Shown: positions 1 to 10,423, counted from the first letter of the stretch. The stretch: 64,000 nt of DNA from Cryomorphaceae bacterium (GCA_018646865.1 JABGTW010000060.1:20896-84895); one strand, 5' to 3'. Program-made: numbers and translations. Notes: a model not told the origin generated them from the sequence alone.

Positions 1-809
1 TCATTTATATAAAAACTGTCTTCATTAATAAAAGATTTTAAATATTTGATTAAAAATCCTCCTCTAAAATCACTATCACTTAGACCATTATTAGTAATCA
101 ACTCATTTGAATTACTAACTAAATCATGAATATTTAAAATATTATCATTTTTAATTACATATAATTTTTTTTTAATCTGAGAAAATAAATTAAAATTCAT
201 TTTTTTAAAATAATCAACCTGATCCCTATTCGATTCTTTATCTATAAATAATCCAAAATCTTTTAAATCATATGAAATATCCCAACTTTTATTAATAGTG
301 AGTTTAAATTTTGCAAATCCAATAAGTAACTCTTTTAATTCTTCGTCATGGTCTATATCAGAGAATAACTCTTCAATGGCCTGATCTAAATAGACTGAGT
401 TATCAAGTTCAATAGTATAATCATCTTGATTCTCTGAATCTTCAGAAACACTTTTGATAATGTTATTTGTGAAACTGTCAATTGTGATTACATTAAAATT
501 TGAATAATTGTATAAAATTTTTTCTAAAATATTAGAGGATTTTTTCTCAATAGTCAATTGATCTAAACCTGTTTTTTTTGAAATAATTTCTTGAATTATT
601 TTATTTCTTTTATGTTTTAAATCAAATAAGTAGATCAATATTCGATCCTTCATCTCAATGGAAGCTTTATTTGTAAACGTTAGAGCTAGCATTGATTTAA
701 AATATTCATCATCTTGACTATTTAATAGCTTAGATATATATTCAGTCGCCAGATTAAAGGTTTTACCAGATCCTGCTGAAGAATTTATTATTTTAAACGA
801 ATAGTCCAT
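1..809 (-). CDS. UvrD/AddA-like ATP-dependent helicase/nuclease, N-terminal part (runs off left edge)
   Basis: Reverse-strand reading from ATG at 809 gives MDYSFKIINSSAGSGKTFNLATEYISKLLNS...MLALTFTNKASIEMKDRI: Walker A (SAGSGKT) and motif Ia (TFTNKA) of UvrD-like superfamily 1 helicases; not in the ORF track because it is truncated. Confidence 0.85.
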   Translation of the reverse strand, partial: MDYSFKIINSSAGSGKTFNLATEYISKLLNSQDDEYFKSMLALTFTNKASIEMKDRILIYLFDLKHKRNKIIQEIISKKTGLDQLTIEKKSSNILEKILYNYSNFNVITIDSFTNNIIKSVSEDSENQDDYTIELDNSVYLDQAIEELFSDIDHDEELKELLIGFAKFKLTINKSWDISYDLKDFGLFIDKESNRDQVDYFKKMNFNLFSQIKKKLYVIKNDNILNIHDLVSNSNELITNNGLSDSDFRGGFLIKYLKSFINEDSFYIN

Positions 810-858
810 ATTTAATATTGAAACTTAATAAAATAATCCTAATTTGTAAAAAAAAATT

Positions 859-1461
859 ATGGCATTTGAATTACCTAAATTAAATTATGCTTTTGATGCA
901 TTAGAACCAAATATAGATGCAAAAACTATGGAAATTCATTATGGAAAACACCATAATGGTTACACTAATAACTTAAATAATCTTATTTCAGAAACTGAAA
1001 ATGAAAATAAAGACATTGAACAAATACTGAAATCATTAGATCTTAACAATAATGGGTTAAGAAATAATGCAGGAGGTTATTTTAATCACAATCTGTTTTG
1101 GGAAATTATGGGTCCTAACTGCGGAGGAGTACCTAAATCTGAAATTTCAGAATCAATAAACTCTAATTTTGGATCTTTCGAAAATTTTAAAAATGAATTC
1201 AGCAAAGCTGCTGCAACTAGATTTGGTTCTGGTTGGGCATGGTTATGTTCTCATGAAAACGGTCAGCTTGAGATATGTTCTACTGCAAATCAAGATAATC
1301 CATTAATGTCTAATGGATGTGGAGGAAACCCAATATTGTGCTTAGATGTATGGGAGCATGCATATTATTTAAATTATCAAAACAGAAGACCTGATTATAT
1401 AAATGCATTTTTCAATGTGATTAATTGGGATGAAGTAAATAAGAGATTTACAGAGAAATAA
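859..1461 (+). CDS. sodB: Fe/Mn superoxide dismutase
   Basis: [49 protein letters not shown] and [15 protein letters not shown] motifs. Confidence 0.95.
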   Translation: MAFELPKLNYAFDALEPNIDAKTMEIHYGKHHNGYTNNLNNLISETENENKDIEQILKSLDLNNNGLRNNAGGYFNHNLFWEIMGPNCGGVPKSEISESINSNFGSFENFKNEFSKAAATRFGSGWAWLCSHENGQLEICSTANQDNPLMSNGCGGNPILCLDVWEHAYYLNYQNRRPDYINAFFNVINWDEVNKRFTEK

Positions 1462-1487
1462 AAAAAGGGGATAAATCCCCTTTTTTG
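1461..1487 (+). terminator. Rho-independent terminator after sodB
   Basis: AAAAAAGGGG-ATAAAT-CCCCTTTTTTG: short GC stem followed by T-run, directly at the sodB stop. Confidence 0.8.
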
Positions 1488-1594
1488 CCCCAAATCTTAC
1501 CATGAACTTAACCTACTTATGTTCTGGTATAATCAATTTAAGATATTTTTCTTATAAATAAAATTTATTTAGAAATTATTTTTTCTTATAAATG

Positions 1595-3409
1595 CTAGTA
1601 AGCTCTAACCGATCTACCTTCTACAAAGTTTATAAAAGCTTGATTCACAACTTTATTTCCACCTGGTGTCGGATAATTGCCTGTAAAATACCAATCACCT
1701 TTATGATCTTTACATGCTTTGTGTAAATTTTCAACCTTTTGAAAAATAATATCTAATTCAACATTAGAGTTTTTATCAATCAACATTTCTGACATTTTAA
1801 AAGATATTTGTTCTGGAGAAAAATCTTTATAAATATCTTTTACATGATTTTTTTTATAAACTCCTGACTCTTTTGAAGTTTTACATTTACTATATGTCTC
1901 TTCAATTATATTATCATATGTGCCTTGGTCTTTATGAATTTCTATTGCAGCTTTAAATGCTATGAAATCTTCAATTCTTGCCATATCGATTCCATAACAG
2001 TCAGGATATCTAATTTGTGGAGCACTAGATACAATAACTATTTTTTTTGGGTTTAATCTAAAAAGCATTTTTAATATACTTTCTTTTAATGTAGTTCCTC
2101 GAACAATACTATCATCTATGATTACAAGATTATCAGAACTTTTAATTACCCCATACGTTATGTCATAAACATGAGCAACTAAGTCTTCTCTACCCTTATC
2201 TTCTGATATAAAGGTTCTTAATTTTGCATCTTTAATAGCTATTTTTTCAATTCTAGGATTATGTCTTTTTGCTTTTTCAATTAATCCGTAGAAAGATGTC
2301 TCTGCTGTATTCGGAATAAAAGAAAAAACAGTTTTAGCATAATCTTTTTTAATAGACTTCTCAATTTGAGGTATTAAAAGACTTCCTAACATTTTTCTCT
2401 CTTTATAGATATCAGCGTCTGACCCTCTTGAAAAATAAATTCTTTCAAATGAACAGGATTTATTTATTTTAGGTTTTAGTATCTCTTTTATTGAAGTTTT
2501 ACCATTTTTTTTAATTATAAGAGCATTACCTCTTGGAATTTCATTTATATCTAGATATGAAATATCAAAAACTGTTTGAATTGCAGGTCTTTCAGATGCG
2601 ACAACCACCACTTCATCATCTTCATAAAAATAAGCAGGTCTAATACCGTGAGGATCTCTCATTACAAATGAATCTCCGTGACCAAGCATTCCAGCAATTG
2701 CATATCCTCCATCCCACTTTTTAGAGGATTTTTTTAAAATCTTTTGAATATTTAAATTTTCTTCGATCATTGGAGGCATATCAGCTTTTGGCACACCTTT
2801 TCGTTTAAAATTTTTATAATTAGAGATTACTTCAGAATCTAGGAAATGACCTATCTTTTCCATTATAGTTATAGTATCAGATTTTTCTCTTGGATGTTGA
2901 CCTAATTTAACTAGACTTTCAAATAATTCATCATTATTAGTCATATTAAAATTTCCAGCTAGAATTAAGTTTCTATTCATCCAGTTATTCTGCCTCATTA
3001 CAGGGTGAACATTCTCTATAGAGTTCTTTCCAAAAGTTCCATACCTCACATGTCCTAACATAACTTGTCCTAAAAAAGGAGTTTTCCTGTAGAAATCATC
3101 AGAATTAAAATCTGTTTTTTCTGATTTAATAAATTGGTTAATTTTTTTGTTAATTTTTTTAAAAACAGAATGAATTGCCTGCTGATCAAATGATCGTACT
3201 CTATGAAGATACTTGTCTCCAGGCTTAAGGTTTAATTTTAAACTTGCAAAACCAGCCCCATCCTGCCCTCGATTCTTTTGCTTCTCCATCATTAGAAACA
3301 TTTTATCAACTCCGTACATGTGAGAGCCATATTTTTGTTGATAAAAATAGAGTGGCTTTTTTAGATGAACCAAGGCAATCCCACATTCATGTTTTATTTG
3401 ATCACTCAC
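1595..3409 (-). CDS. Amidophosphoribosyltransferase-like class II glutamine amidotransferase (Bacteroidota long PurF-like form)
   Basis: N-terminal HECGIALVHL (Ntn Cys after short propeptide), KNRGQDGAG, PRPP-binding motif VIIDDSIVRGTTLKESI. Confidence 0.85.
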   Translation of the reverse strand: MSDQIKHECGIALVHLKKPLYFYQQKYGSHMYGVDKMFLMMEKQKNRGQDGAGFASLKLNLKPGDKYLHRVRSFDQQAIHSVFKKINKKINQFIKSEKTDFNSDDFYRKTPFLGQVMLGHVRYGTFGKNSIENVHPVMRQNNWMNRNLILAGNFNMTNNDELFESLVKLGQHPREKSDTITIMEKIGHFLDSEVISNYKNFKRKGVPKADMPPMIEENLNIQKILKKSSKKWDGGYAIAGMLGHGDSFVMRDPHGIRPAYFYEDDEVVVVASERPAIQTVFDISYLDINEIPRGNALIIKKNGKTSIKEILKPKINKSCSFERIYFSRGSDADIYKERKMLGSLLIPQIEKSIKKDYAKTVFSFIPNTAETSFYGLIEKAKRHNPRIEKIAIKDAKLRTFISEDKGREDLVAHVYDITYGVIKSSDNLVIIDDSIVRGTTLKESILKMLFRLNPKKIVIVSSAPQIRYPDCYGIDMARIEDFIAFKAAIEIHKDQGTYDNIIEETYSKCKTSKESGVYKKNHVKDIYKDFSPEQISFKMSEMLIDKNSNVELDIIFQKVENLHKACKDHKGDWYFTGNYPTPGGNKVVNQAFINFVEGRSVRAY

Positions 3410-4312
3410 CTATTTTAGTTTATTGACTCTTATTTCAATGTCATTCATTGACAAATTTAATAAGTTTTTTATTCCCATATCTTCAACGTTAAAAGAAGCT
3501 AAAGATGTTCCATAATTAATTGCTGATTTTATTGATTCAAATGAAACTTCATCAGACTGGGATAGAAAACCTGAAACACCACCAATAAAACAATCTCCTG
3601 CTCCAGTAGGGTCTATTACTCTATCTACTTCGAAAACACCTGTTGTATATCTTTTTTCATAATTAAATAATTCTGCACCATGTTTACCTTTTTTGATAAT
3701 TACAAATTTAGGTCCCATACTATGGAGAACTCCTGCTGCTTCACTAATATCTTTATGTCCAGTAATCATTTCTGATTCTTCATCATTTATAGATATAATA
3801 TCAACTTTAGATATAACTTCTTTAACGGTATCCCAATAATTTTTAATCCAATAATTCATTGTGTCCAAAATTATTGCAGATGGCTTATTCTTTATTTGAT
3901 TAATTGCAGATAGCTGAATTTCAGGATGTAGATTTCCAAGTAATAAAATATCTGGTGTTGATTTTTCATCAGGGATTATGGGATTAAAATTTGCCATAAC
4001 ATTCAGCTCAGTTTTTGTGGTAATTCTTTCTTTGAAATTATCTGTATAAAGACAACTCCAATAAAATGTTTTATCATTTTCTTCGATTTTAATACCTGAT
4101 ATATCAACTCCACAAGATTTTAAAAGTTTTAAATCATGACTTTTGAAATCATTTCCAACCACCGAAATTATGGAACAATTATTATCAAAATGTTTAAGAG
4201 ATAAACATAAATATGTACCCGCTCCACCTAAAATATTATCTACTTTATTTTCTTTAGTTTCTATTCCATCATATGCTAGTGAGGCGACTATTAAAAGAGA
4301 TTTTTTTGACAT
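3410..4312 (-). CDS. PfkB/ribokinase-family sugar or nucleoside kinase
   Basis: GGAGTYLCLSLKHF N-terminal motif and DPTGAGDCFIGGVSGFL C-terminal PfkB signature. Confidence 0.85.
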   Translation of the reverse strand: MSKKSLLIVASLAYDGIETKENKVDNILGGAGTYLCLSLKHFDNNCSIISVVGNDFKSHDLKLLKSCGVDISGIKIEENDKTFYWSCLYTDNFKERITTKTELNVMANFNPIIPDEKSTPDILLLGNLHPEIQLSAINQIKNKPSAIILDTMNYWIKNYWDTVKEVISKVDIISINDEESEMITGHKDISEAAGVLHSMGPKFVIIKKGKHGAELFNYEKRYTTGVFEVDRVIDPTGAGDCFIGGVSGFLSQSDEVSFESIKSAINYGTSLASFNVEDMGIKNLLNLSMNDIEIRVNKLK

Positions 4313-4322
4313 TTGTTTAATT

Positions 4323-4787
4323 TTAATTATTTAAATACCCTTTATCTTCAATAAGAATTGAATTCTTAGCTGCAAGATTAGCTAAAAAATCACATCTTTC
4401 ATTATAAAAATCATTATTATGTCCTTTTACCCAATGAAATTTGACTTTATGATCGTTATAAATATTTAAGAATCTTCTCCATAGATCTGGGTTTTTTTTG
4501 TTTTTAAAATCTTTTTTTACCCAATTAAATAGCCATCCTTTTTCAACAGCATCAGACACATACTTGGAATCTGTGTAGACTTTAACATTAGAGTTCTTAA
4601 TTTTTATTTTTTCAAGAGCCACTATTACAGCCAGAAGCTCCATTCTATTATTTGTAGTTAGCTTGAAACCCTGACTAAATTCTTTTTTATAGTTCTCATT
4701 ATCAACTAACATAACTATACCATATCCTCCTGGACCTGGGTTTCCTATTGATGAACCATCAGTGTATATTTTAATTAATCTGCTCAT
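4323..4787 (-). CDS. rnhA: Ribonuclease HI
   Basis: IYTDGSSIGNPGPGGYG, NNRMELLAVIVALE, YTDSKYVSDAV, WVKGHNNDFYNERCD. Confidence 0.95.
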   Translation of the reverse strand: MSRLIKIYTDGSSIGNPGPGGYGIVMLVDNENYKKEFSQGFKLTTNNRMELLAVIVALEKIKIKNSNVKVYTDSKYVSDAVEKGWLFNWVKKDFKNKKNPDLWRRFLNIYNDHKVKFHWVKGHNNDFYNERCDFLANLAAKNSILIEDKGYLNN

Positions 4788-5350
4788 TTATTTTTTAGGA
4801 TAGATTCAATTATTTTTGGATAATACTCATGTTCAAGCTTATGTACTTTTTCTTCAATAGTTTTAGCTGTATCATTATCACCCACACTTATTTTTCTTTG
4901 AAAAATTATTTGTCCTGAATCATACTGTTCTGATACGTAATGAATAGTAATTCCCGTTTCTTTTTCATTATTTTCAATGACTTTATTATGGATTATTGAT
5001 CCATACATTCCCTTTCCTCCATAACTTGGCAAGAGAGCTGGATGAATATTTATAATCATTTTTTTAAAGTAATCAATATATATAAGGGGTATTTTTTTTA
5101 GAAAACCTGCTAGAACAATTAAATCTGGTTTTATTAGTTTTAATTCATCAAAGACTTCGGTTTTAAGATCATTATTTTGAAAATATGAAACCTTGATATT
5201 AGAATTCAATTTATGCTCGAAAAAAGGTGAGTTTTTATTATTAGAGTAAACATGTGTAACAGTTAAATTTTCAGTCTCACTAAAATAATTTATAATGTTT
5301 ATAGCGTTTGATCCTGTACCTGAAATAAAAATGACAATCTTTTTTTTCAT
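4784..5350 (-). CDS. purN: Phosphoribosylglycinamide formyltransferase
   Basis: IVIFISGTGSNAINII, LAGFLKKIP, NIHPALLPSYGGKGMYG, ETGITIHYVSEQYDSGQII; start moved from 5470 to the ATG at 5350 (MKKKIVIF), which frees the divergent promoter region. Confidence 0.9.
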   Translation of the reverse strand: MKKKIVIFISGTGSNAINIINYFSETENLTVTHVYSNNKNSPFFEHKLNSNIKVSYFQNNDLKTEVFDELKLIKPDLIVLAGFLKKIPLIYIDYFKKMIINIHPALLPSYGGKGMYGSIIHNKVIENNEKETGITIHYVSEQYDSGQIIFQRKISVGDNDTAKTIEEKVHKLEHEYYPKIIESILKNK

Positions 5351-5448
5351 AAATAATGATAGTGTTTCAATATATGTGAAAAAAACTTTTTTATTTAACA
5401 AATAATGGTATAATTTAGAATTAAAGACGAGTTTTGATAAAAGTTTTT

Positions 5449-5456
5449 TAATTTTG
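5449..5456 (+). promoter_or_regulatory. Bacteroidota -7 element (TAnnTTTG) for acpP-fabF
   Basis: TAATTTTG about 28 bp upstream of the acpP ATG. Confidence 0.5.
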
Positions 5457-5483
5457 TCAACTGAACTCATAAATAAACATATT

Positions 5484-5717
5484 ATGTCAGATATTTCTTC
5501 AAGAGTAAAAGCAATAATAGTAGATAAATTAGGAGTTGATGAGAACGAAGTGGTTCCTGAAGCTAGTTTTACAAATGACCTAGGGGCTGACTCTCTAGAT
5601 ACTGTAGAACTTATTATGGAATTTGAAAAAGAATTCGATATACAAATTCCTGATGATCAAGCAGAAAATATTGTCTCTGTAGGTCAAGCTATTGAATTTA
5701 TAGAGAAAGCAAAATAA
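5484..5717 (+). CDS. acpP: Acyl carrier protein
   Basis: [28 protein letters not shown] phosphopantetheine motif; start chosen at [12 protein letters not shown]. Confidence 0.97.
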   Translation: MSDISSRVKAIIVDKLGVDENEVVPEASFTNDLGADSLDTVELIMEFEKEFDIQIPDDQAENIVSVGQAIEFIEKAK

Positions 5718-5727
5718 AAATTTAATA

Positions 5728-6978
5728 ATGACATTAAGAAGAGTTGTAGTTACTGGAATGGGAGCTTTAACTCCAATTGGTAATAATCTAAATTCATATT
5801 GGAATGGATTGATTAGTGGCACCAGTGGTTGTTCTAATATAACTCATTTTGATACATCAGAGTTCAAAACTAAATTTGCTTGTGAATTAAAAGGGTTTGA
5901 TCCTGCCGATCATTTTGAAAAAAAAGAATTTAGAAGATATGATAGGTTTTCACAATATGGAATAGTAGCTGCTTCTGAATCTATTAAAGACTCTAAAATA
6001 ATTGAATCAAATCCAAATTTCGATAGAATTGGAGTGATTTGGGGTGCTGGAATTGGTGGATTAGAAACTTTTCAAAATGAAGTTTTAAATTATTCAGAGG
6101 GTAATGGAACTCCAAGATTTAATCCATTCATGATCCCTAAAATGATACCAGATATTGCTCCAGGATTGATAGCTATGAAATATGGATTTCAAGGGCCTAA
6201 TTATGCAACCGTTTCAGCCTGCGCCTCTTCTTCAAATGCTCTTATAGATGCTCTAACTTATATAAGGATAGGGCATGCTGATGTTATTGTGGCTGGTGGC
6301 TCAGAAGCACCTATTACTATTGCGGGTGTTGGAGGATTTAATGCTATGCATGCATTATCTACTAGAAATAATGATCCTTCAAGTGCGTCAAGACCATTTG
6401 ATAGAGATAGAGATGGTTTTGTTTTAGGTGAAGGGGCTGGATCATTAATACTTGAAGACTATGAACATGCTGTAAATAGAGGAGCTAAAATTTATGCAGA
6501 ACTTATTGGCGGAGGTCTCTCCTGTGATGCTTACCACATGACAGCACCTCATCCAGATGGAAGAGGCGCAATAAAAGTTATGAAAAACTGCTTGGATGAT
6601 GCTAATTTGAATACCAGTGATATTGACCTGATTAATATGCATGGAACTTCAACTCCTCTTGGAGATGTGGCAGAAAGCAAAGCTATTAAAGAAGTTTTTC
6701 AAGATGATGTTTACAAATTGAATATTAACTCCACAAAATCCATGACAGGACATCTTCTTGGAGCTGCTGGTGCTGTAGAATCAATTTCATGTATTTTAGC
6801 TATGAAGCATGGGATTATTCCTCCAACTATTAATCATTTTAATGATGATGAAAACATTGACTCTAAACTTAATTTTACATTCTCCTCACCTCAAAAAAGA
6901 TCTGTAGATATAGCTATGTCAAATACATTTGGATTTGGAGGGCATAATGCATGTGTTATTTTTAAAAAGCTTGATTAG
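5728..6978 (+). CDS. fabF: 3-oxoacyl-[ACP] synthase II
   Basis: RRVVVTGMGALTPIGN, VSACASSSNAL, NMHGTSTPLGD, KSMTGHLLGAAGAVE, FGFGGHNA. Confidence 0.97.
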   Translation: MTLRRVVVTGMGALTPIGNNLNSYWNGLISGTSGCSNITHFDTSEFKTKFACELKGFDPADHFEKKEFRRYDRFSQYGIVAASESIKDSKIIESNPNFDRIGVIWGAGIGGLETFQNEVLNYSEGNGTPRFNPFMIPKMIPDIAPGLIAMKYGFQGPNYATVSACASSSNALIDALTYIRIGHADVIVAGGSEAPITIAGVGGFNAMHALSTRNNDPSSASRPFDRDRDGFVLGEGAGSLILEDYEHAVNRGAKIYAELIGGGLSCDAYHMTAPHPDGRGAIKVMKNCLDDANLNTSDIDLINMHGTSTPLGDVAESKAIKEVFQDDVYKLNINSTKSMTGHLLGAAGAVESISCILAMKHGIIPPTINHFNDDENIDSKLNFTFSSPQKRSVDIAMSNTFGFGGHNACVIFKKLD

Positions 6979-6996
6979 CATAAAATTCTCTGTAGT

Positions 6997-7455
6997 ATCA
7001 AAAAGGTATTAAAATTAGATTCAGATATTCAAGAGAAGTTTAAGATCATTGCTATACATTCAAATCTAAAAATCTTCTCTTTAGCTTTTCAAATTAACAA
7101 ATATTGCATCACAAATTTTATTAGATCTAATAATGATTTAAAATTTGAGAACAAGTCAAAAATTCTCCATTATACTTGGAATAATAAACAAAAAGGTATT
7201 GATTTTGAACTTTTTGAAAATAAATTTAATGTAGAAATTGTGGGGTCTGAACTAATAGAATCGCTTTTTAGTTTCGCAAATACAAAAGAGTTATCTTTGA
7301 TAGAATCACATAAAGAAGTTGATTTTTTTATTAAACAAAACTGTTATTTTTCAACATCTAATTTGATTGAAAGAATTTCTAAAATTCCTAATGTCTCACT
7401 TGTTTATAAATTACCAAGTAAAGAGCTTTCGGAAAATTTTAATCTTGATATATGA
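6997..7455 (+). CDS. IPExxxVDY-family protein (start codon unresolved; ORF track gives only 7240..7455 from GTG)
   Basis: Open frame continues upstream of 7240 to the fabF stop: ...IKKVLKLDSDIQEKFKIIAIHSNLKIFSLAFQINKYCITNF...; position before pyk matches the usual Flavobacteriia locus. No ATG/GTG/TTG in frame between 6979 and 7239; 6997 (ATC) is a guess at the start. Confidence 0.6.
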   Translation: MKKVLKLDSDIQEKFKIIAIHSNLKIFSLAFQINKYCITNFIRSNNDLKFENKSKILHYTWNNKQKGIDFELFENKFNVEIVGSELIESLFSFANTKELSLIESHKEVDFFIKQNCYFSTSNLIERISKIPNVSLVYKLPSKELSENFNLDI

Positions 7456-8882
7456 AGAAACTAAAAAAAACAAAGATTATTGCTACTCTGGGACCATCTT
7501 CCTCATCTAGTGGGGTCATTGAAAAACTTATAAAAGAAGGAGTGGATGTTTTGAGAATTAATTTTTCACATTCAAGCCATGAAGAAGCTCAGGTATTGAT
7601 TAAAGAAATAAGAAAAATTAACACTAATCTAAATACTAATACTTCAATTCTTGCAGATCTTCAAGGTCCTAAACTTAGAATTGGAAAAATGAGACCAGAT
7701 ATCAGTCTTAATGTTGGATCTATAATAAAAATTAAAACAGGAAAAGAATTTATTGGAGATGATAAGGTGATATTTATAAATTATCAAACTCTTCCATTAG
7801 ATATAAACATAGAAGAGAAAATTTTGATTGATGATGGTAAGATAATCTTAAAGGTGACTGAGACAAATAAAAAAGATCAAATATTAGCAGAAGTGATCCA
7901 AGGAGGTAATGTTTCATCAAATAAAGGATTTAACCTTCCAAACACTAGTATCTCTCAACCTGCTTTGACTGATAAAGATATTAAAGATGCAATATTCTCA
8001 GCTAAACAAAATGTTGACTGGATAGCTCTTTCATTTGTAAGACAGGAATCTGATATAAAATCTTTAATAAAATTATTAGAAAAAAATACTGATTATAGAA
8101 TTCCTGTTATTGCAAAAATTGAAAAACCTGAAGGTGTTAAAAATATTGATGATATTATGAAGTATGCAAGTGGGATAATGGTTGCTAGAGGAGACTTAGG
8201 TGTAGAAATTAATGCTGCTGAGGTTCCACTAATTCAAAAGAAGCTTGTAAATAAAGCAAAGAAAGCCAGAATTCCTGTAATAATTGCTACTCAAATGATG
8301 GAAAGTATGATGGAGAGTCTTAACCCTAATAGAGCTGAAGTTAATGACGTAGCTAACTCAGTTATGGATGGAGCAGATGCTTTAATGTTATCAGGTGAAA
8401 CTTCTATTGGTAAGCATCCTATTGAGGTTATAAGAACAATTTCAAAAATTATAGGCAAGGTTGAAAATTCAAATTTAATTTCATTAAAACATAAACATCC
8501 AACAGATTATGATTCTGACAGATTTATAACAAAATCTGTTTGTTATTATGCAGCTAAAATTGCAAATGATACAAATGCAAAAGCTATAAGCACTCTAACT
8601 AATAGTGGTTACACTGCGTATCAAATTTCATCCTGGAGACCCAAAACACATGTTTTAGCTTTTACATCTAATTCAAGGATTTTAACCCAACTTAATCTTT
8701 TGTGGGGTGTAAAAGCATTTTATTATGATTGTACGGAAAGCACTGATAAAACTGTTGAAGAAATAAACAAAATCGCAGTGGATAATGAATATCTTCAAAA
8801 AAATGAAAAGGTTATTACTTTAACTTCAATGCCTATTCATGAAAAAGGAATGGTTAATACAGTTAGAGTTACAAAAATTTAA
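7452..8882 (+). CDS. pyk: Pyruvate kinase
   Basis: TKIIATLGPSSSS, LRINFSHSSHEEA, ADLQGPKLRIG, IAKIEKPEGVKNIDDI, MVARGDLGVEI, ATQMMESMMES, NPNRAEVNDVANSVMDGADALMLSGETSIGKHP. Confidence 0.97.
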   Translation: MKKLKKTKIIATLGPSSSSSGVIEKLIKEGVDVLRINFSHSSHEEAQVLIKEIRKINTNLNTNTSILADLQGPKLRIGKMRPDISLNVGSIIKIKTGKEFIGDDKVIFINYQTLPLDINIEEKILIDDGKIILKVTETNKKDQILAEVIQGGNVSSNKGFNLPNTSISQPALTDKDIKDAIFSAKQNVDWIALSFVRQESDIKSLIKLLEKNTDYRIPVIAKIEKPEGVKNIDDIMKYASGIMVARGDLGVEINAAEVPLIQKKLVNKAKKARIPVIIATQMMESMMESLNPNRAEVNDVANSVMDGADALMLSGETSIGKHPIEVIRTISKIIGKVENSNLISLKHKHPTDYDSDRFITKSVCYYAAKIANDTNAKAISTLTNSGYTAYQISSWRPKTHVLAFTSNSRILTQLNLLWGVKAFYYDCTESTDKTVEEINKIAVDNEYLQKNEKVITLTSMPIHEKGMVNTVRVTKI

Positions 8883-8884
8883 AT

Positions 8885-10423
8885 ATGAAAAATATAGATC
8901 ATTTATTTAATAAATATGGACTTAATAAATTAAGTCATGGATGTTCTACTGGTTCTGAATGGTTTAGTTCTGGAGAAACAATCCAAAGTTTTTCACCAGT
9001 TGATGGGAAATTAATTGGAGAAATTTCTTCAGGATCAAAAAAAGATTTTGACCATATTATTCAAGTTTCAAAAAAGGCATTTAAAGAATTTAGAGAAATT
9101 CCTGCACCTAAAAGAGGAGAATTAGTTCGTCAATTTGGAAATAAACTTAGAGAAGAAAAAGAATTGCTTGGAACCCTAGTCTCTTATGAGATGGGTAAAT
9201 CTTATCAAGAAGGACTTGGTGAAGTTCAGGAAATGATCGATATATGTGACTTTGCAGTAGGGTTGTCTAGGCAGCTTCATGGACTAACAATGCATTCTGA
9301 AAGACCAACTCATAGAATGTATGAACAATATCATCCTCTAGGAATTGTTGGAATAATTTCTGCATTTAACTTCCCAGTCGCTGTTTGGAGTTGGAATGTT
9401 GCATTAGCTTGGGTTTGTGGAAATGTTGCTATTTGGAAGCCAAGTGAAAAAACTCCGCTATGTAGTATTGTTTGTCAAAAAATTATAGGTGAAGTTCTTA
9501 AAGAGAATAATATTCCTGAAGGAGTTTCGTGTTTAATAAATGGTGATTATAAAATCGGTGAGATGTTATCACAAAGCAAAAATATTCCTCTTGTATCTGC
9601 AACAGGGTCTACAAGGATGGGTAAAATTGTTTCTGAAAAAGTTGGTGCACGCTTAGGTAAAACTTTACTTGAACTTGGAGGAAATAATGCTATAATAGTT
9701 ACACCTGATGCTGATTTAAAAATGATGATGATGGGAACCGTTTTTGGAGCAGTTGGTACTTGTGGACAAAGGTGTACATCAACAAGGAGATTGATTGTTC
9801 ATGATAAAGTATACGATAAAGTTAAAGACTCATTAATTAAAGCTTATAATCAAATTAAGATTGGAGATCCTCTTGACTCAAACAATCATGTTGGACCTCT
9901 TATAGACAAGCTAGCTGTAGAATCTTATCAAAATACAATATCACAAGTAAATGATCAAGGTGGTAGTTGGTTAGTTGAAGGTGAAGTCCTTTCTGGTGAT
10001 AAATTTAGCAGTGGTTGTTACGTAAAACCTGCAATTGCTGAGGTTGATCATTCCTTAAAAATTGTTCATCATGAAACATTTGCTCCTATTTTATATTTAA
10101 TAAAATATTCAGGAGAGATTCAAAATGCAATAGAAATTCAAAATGAGGTTGATCAAGGTCTTTCTTCAGCGATAATGACTAATAACTTAAAAGAAGCTGA
10201 AACATTTCTATCACACTGGGGAAGTGATTGTGGAATTGCTAATGTTAATATTGGAACATCTGGAGCTGAAATTGGTGGTGCATTTGGTGGAGAAAAAGAT
10301 ACAGGAGGCGGAAGAGAAAGTGGATCTGATGCCTGGAAAGTATACATGAGAAGACAAACTAATACTATAAATTTCTCTTCTGAACTTCCATTAGCTCAGG
10401 GCATAAAGTTTGATATAGGGTAG
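8885..10423 (+). CDS. Aldehyde dehydrogenase, ALDH7-like (alpha-aminoadipic semialdehyde/piperideine-6-carboxylate dehydrogenase type)
   Basis: FSPVDGKLIGEI, NFPVAVWSWNVALAWVCGN, LELGGNNAIIV, GTCGQRCTSTRRL; closest in pattern to the ALDH7/antiquitin family. Confidence 0.85.
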   Translation: MKNIDHLFNKYGLNKLSHGCSTGSEWFSSGETIQSFSPVDGKLIGEISSGSKKDFDHIIQVSKKAFKEFREIPAPKRGELVRQFGNKLREEKELLGTLVSYEMGKSYQEGLGEVQEMIDICDFAVGLSRQLHGLTMHSERPTHRMYEQYHPLGIVGIISAFNFPVAVWSWNVALAWVCGNVAIWKPSEKTPLCSIVCQKIIGEVLKENNIPEGVSCLINGDYKIGEMLSQSKNIPLVSATGSTRMGKIVSEKVGARLGKTLLELGGNNAIIVTPDADLKMMMMGTVFGAVGTCGQRCTSTRRLIVHDKVYDKVKDSLIKAYNQIKIGDPLDSNNHVGPLIDKLAVESYQNTISQVNDQGGSWLVEGEVLSGDKFSSGCYVKPAIAEVDHSLKIVHHETFAPILYLIKYSGEIQNAIEIQNEVDQGLSSAIMTNNLKEAETFLSHWGSDCGIANVNIGTSGAEIGGAFGGEKDTGGGRESGSDAWKVYMRRQTNTINFSSELPLAQGIKFDIG

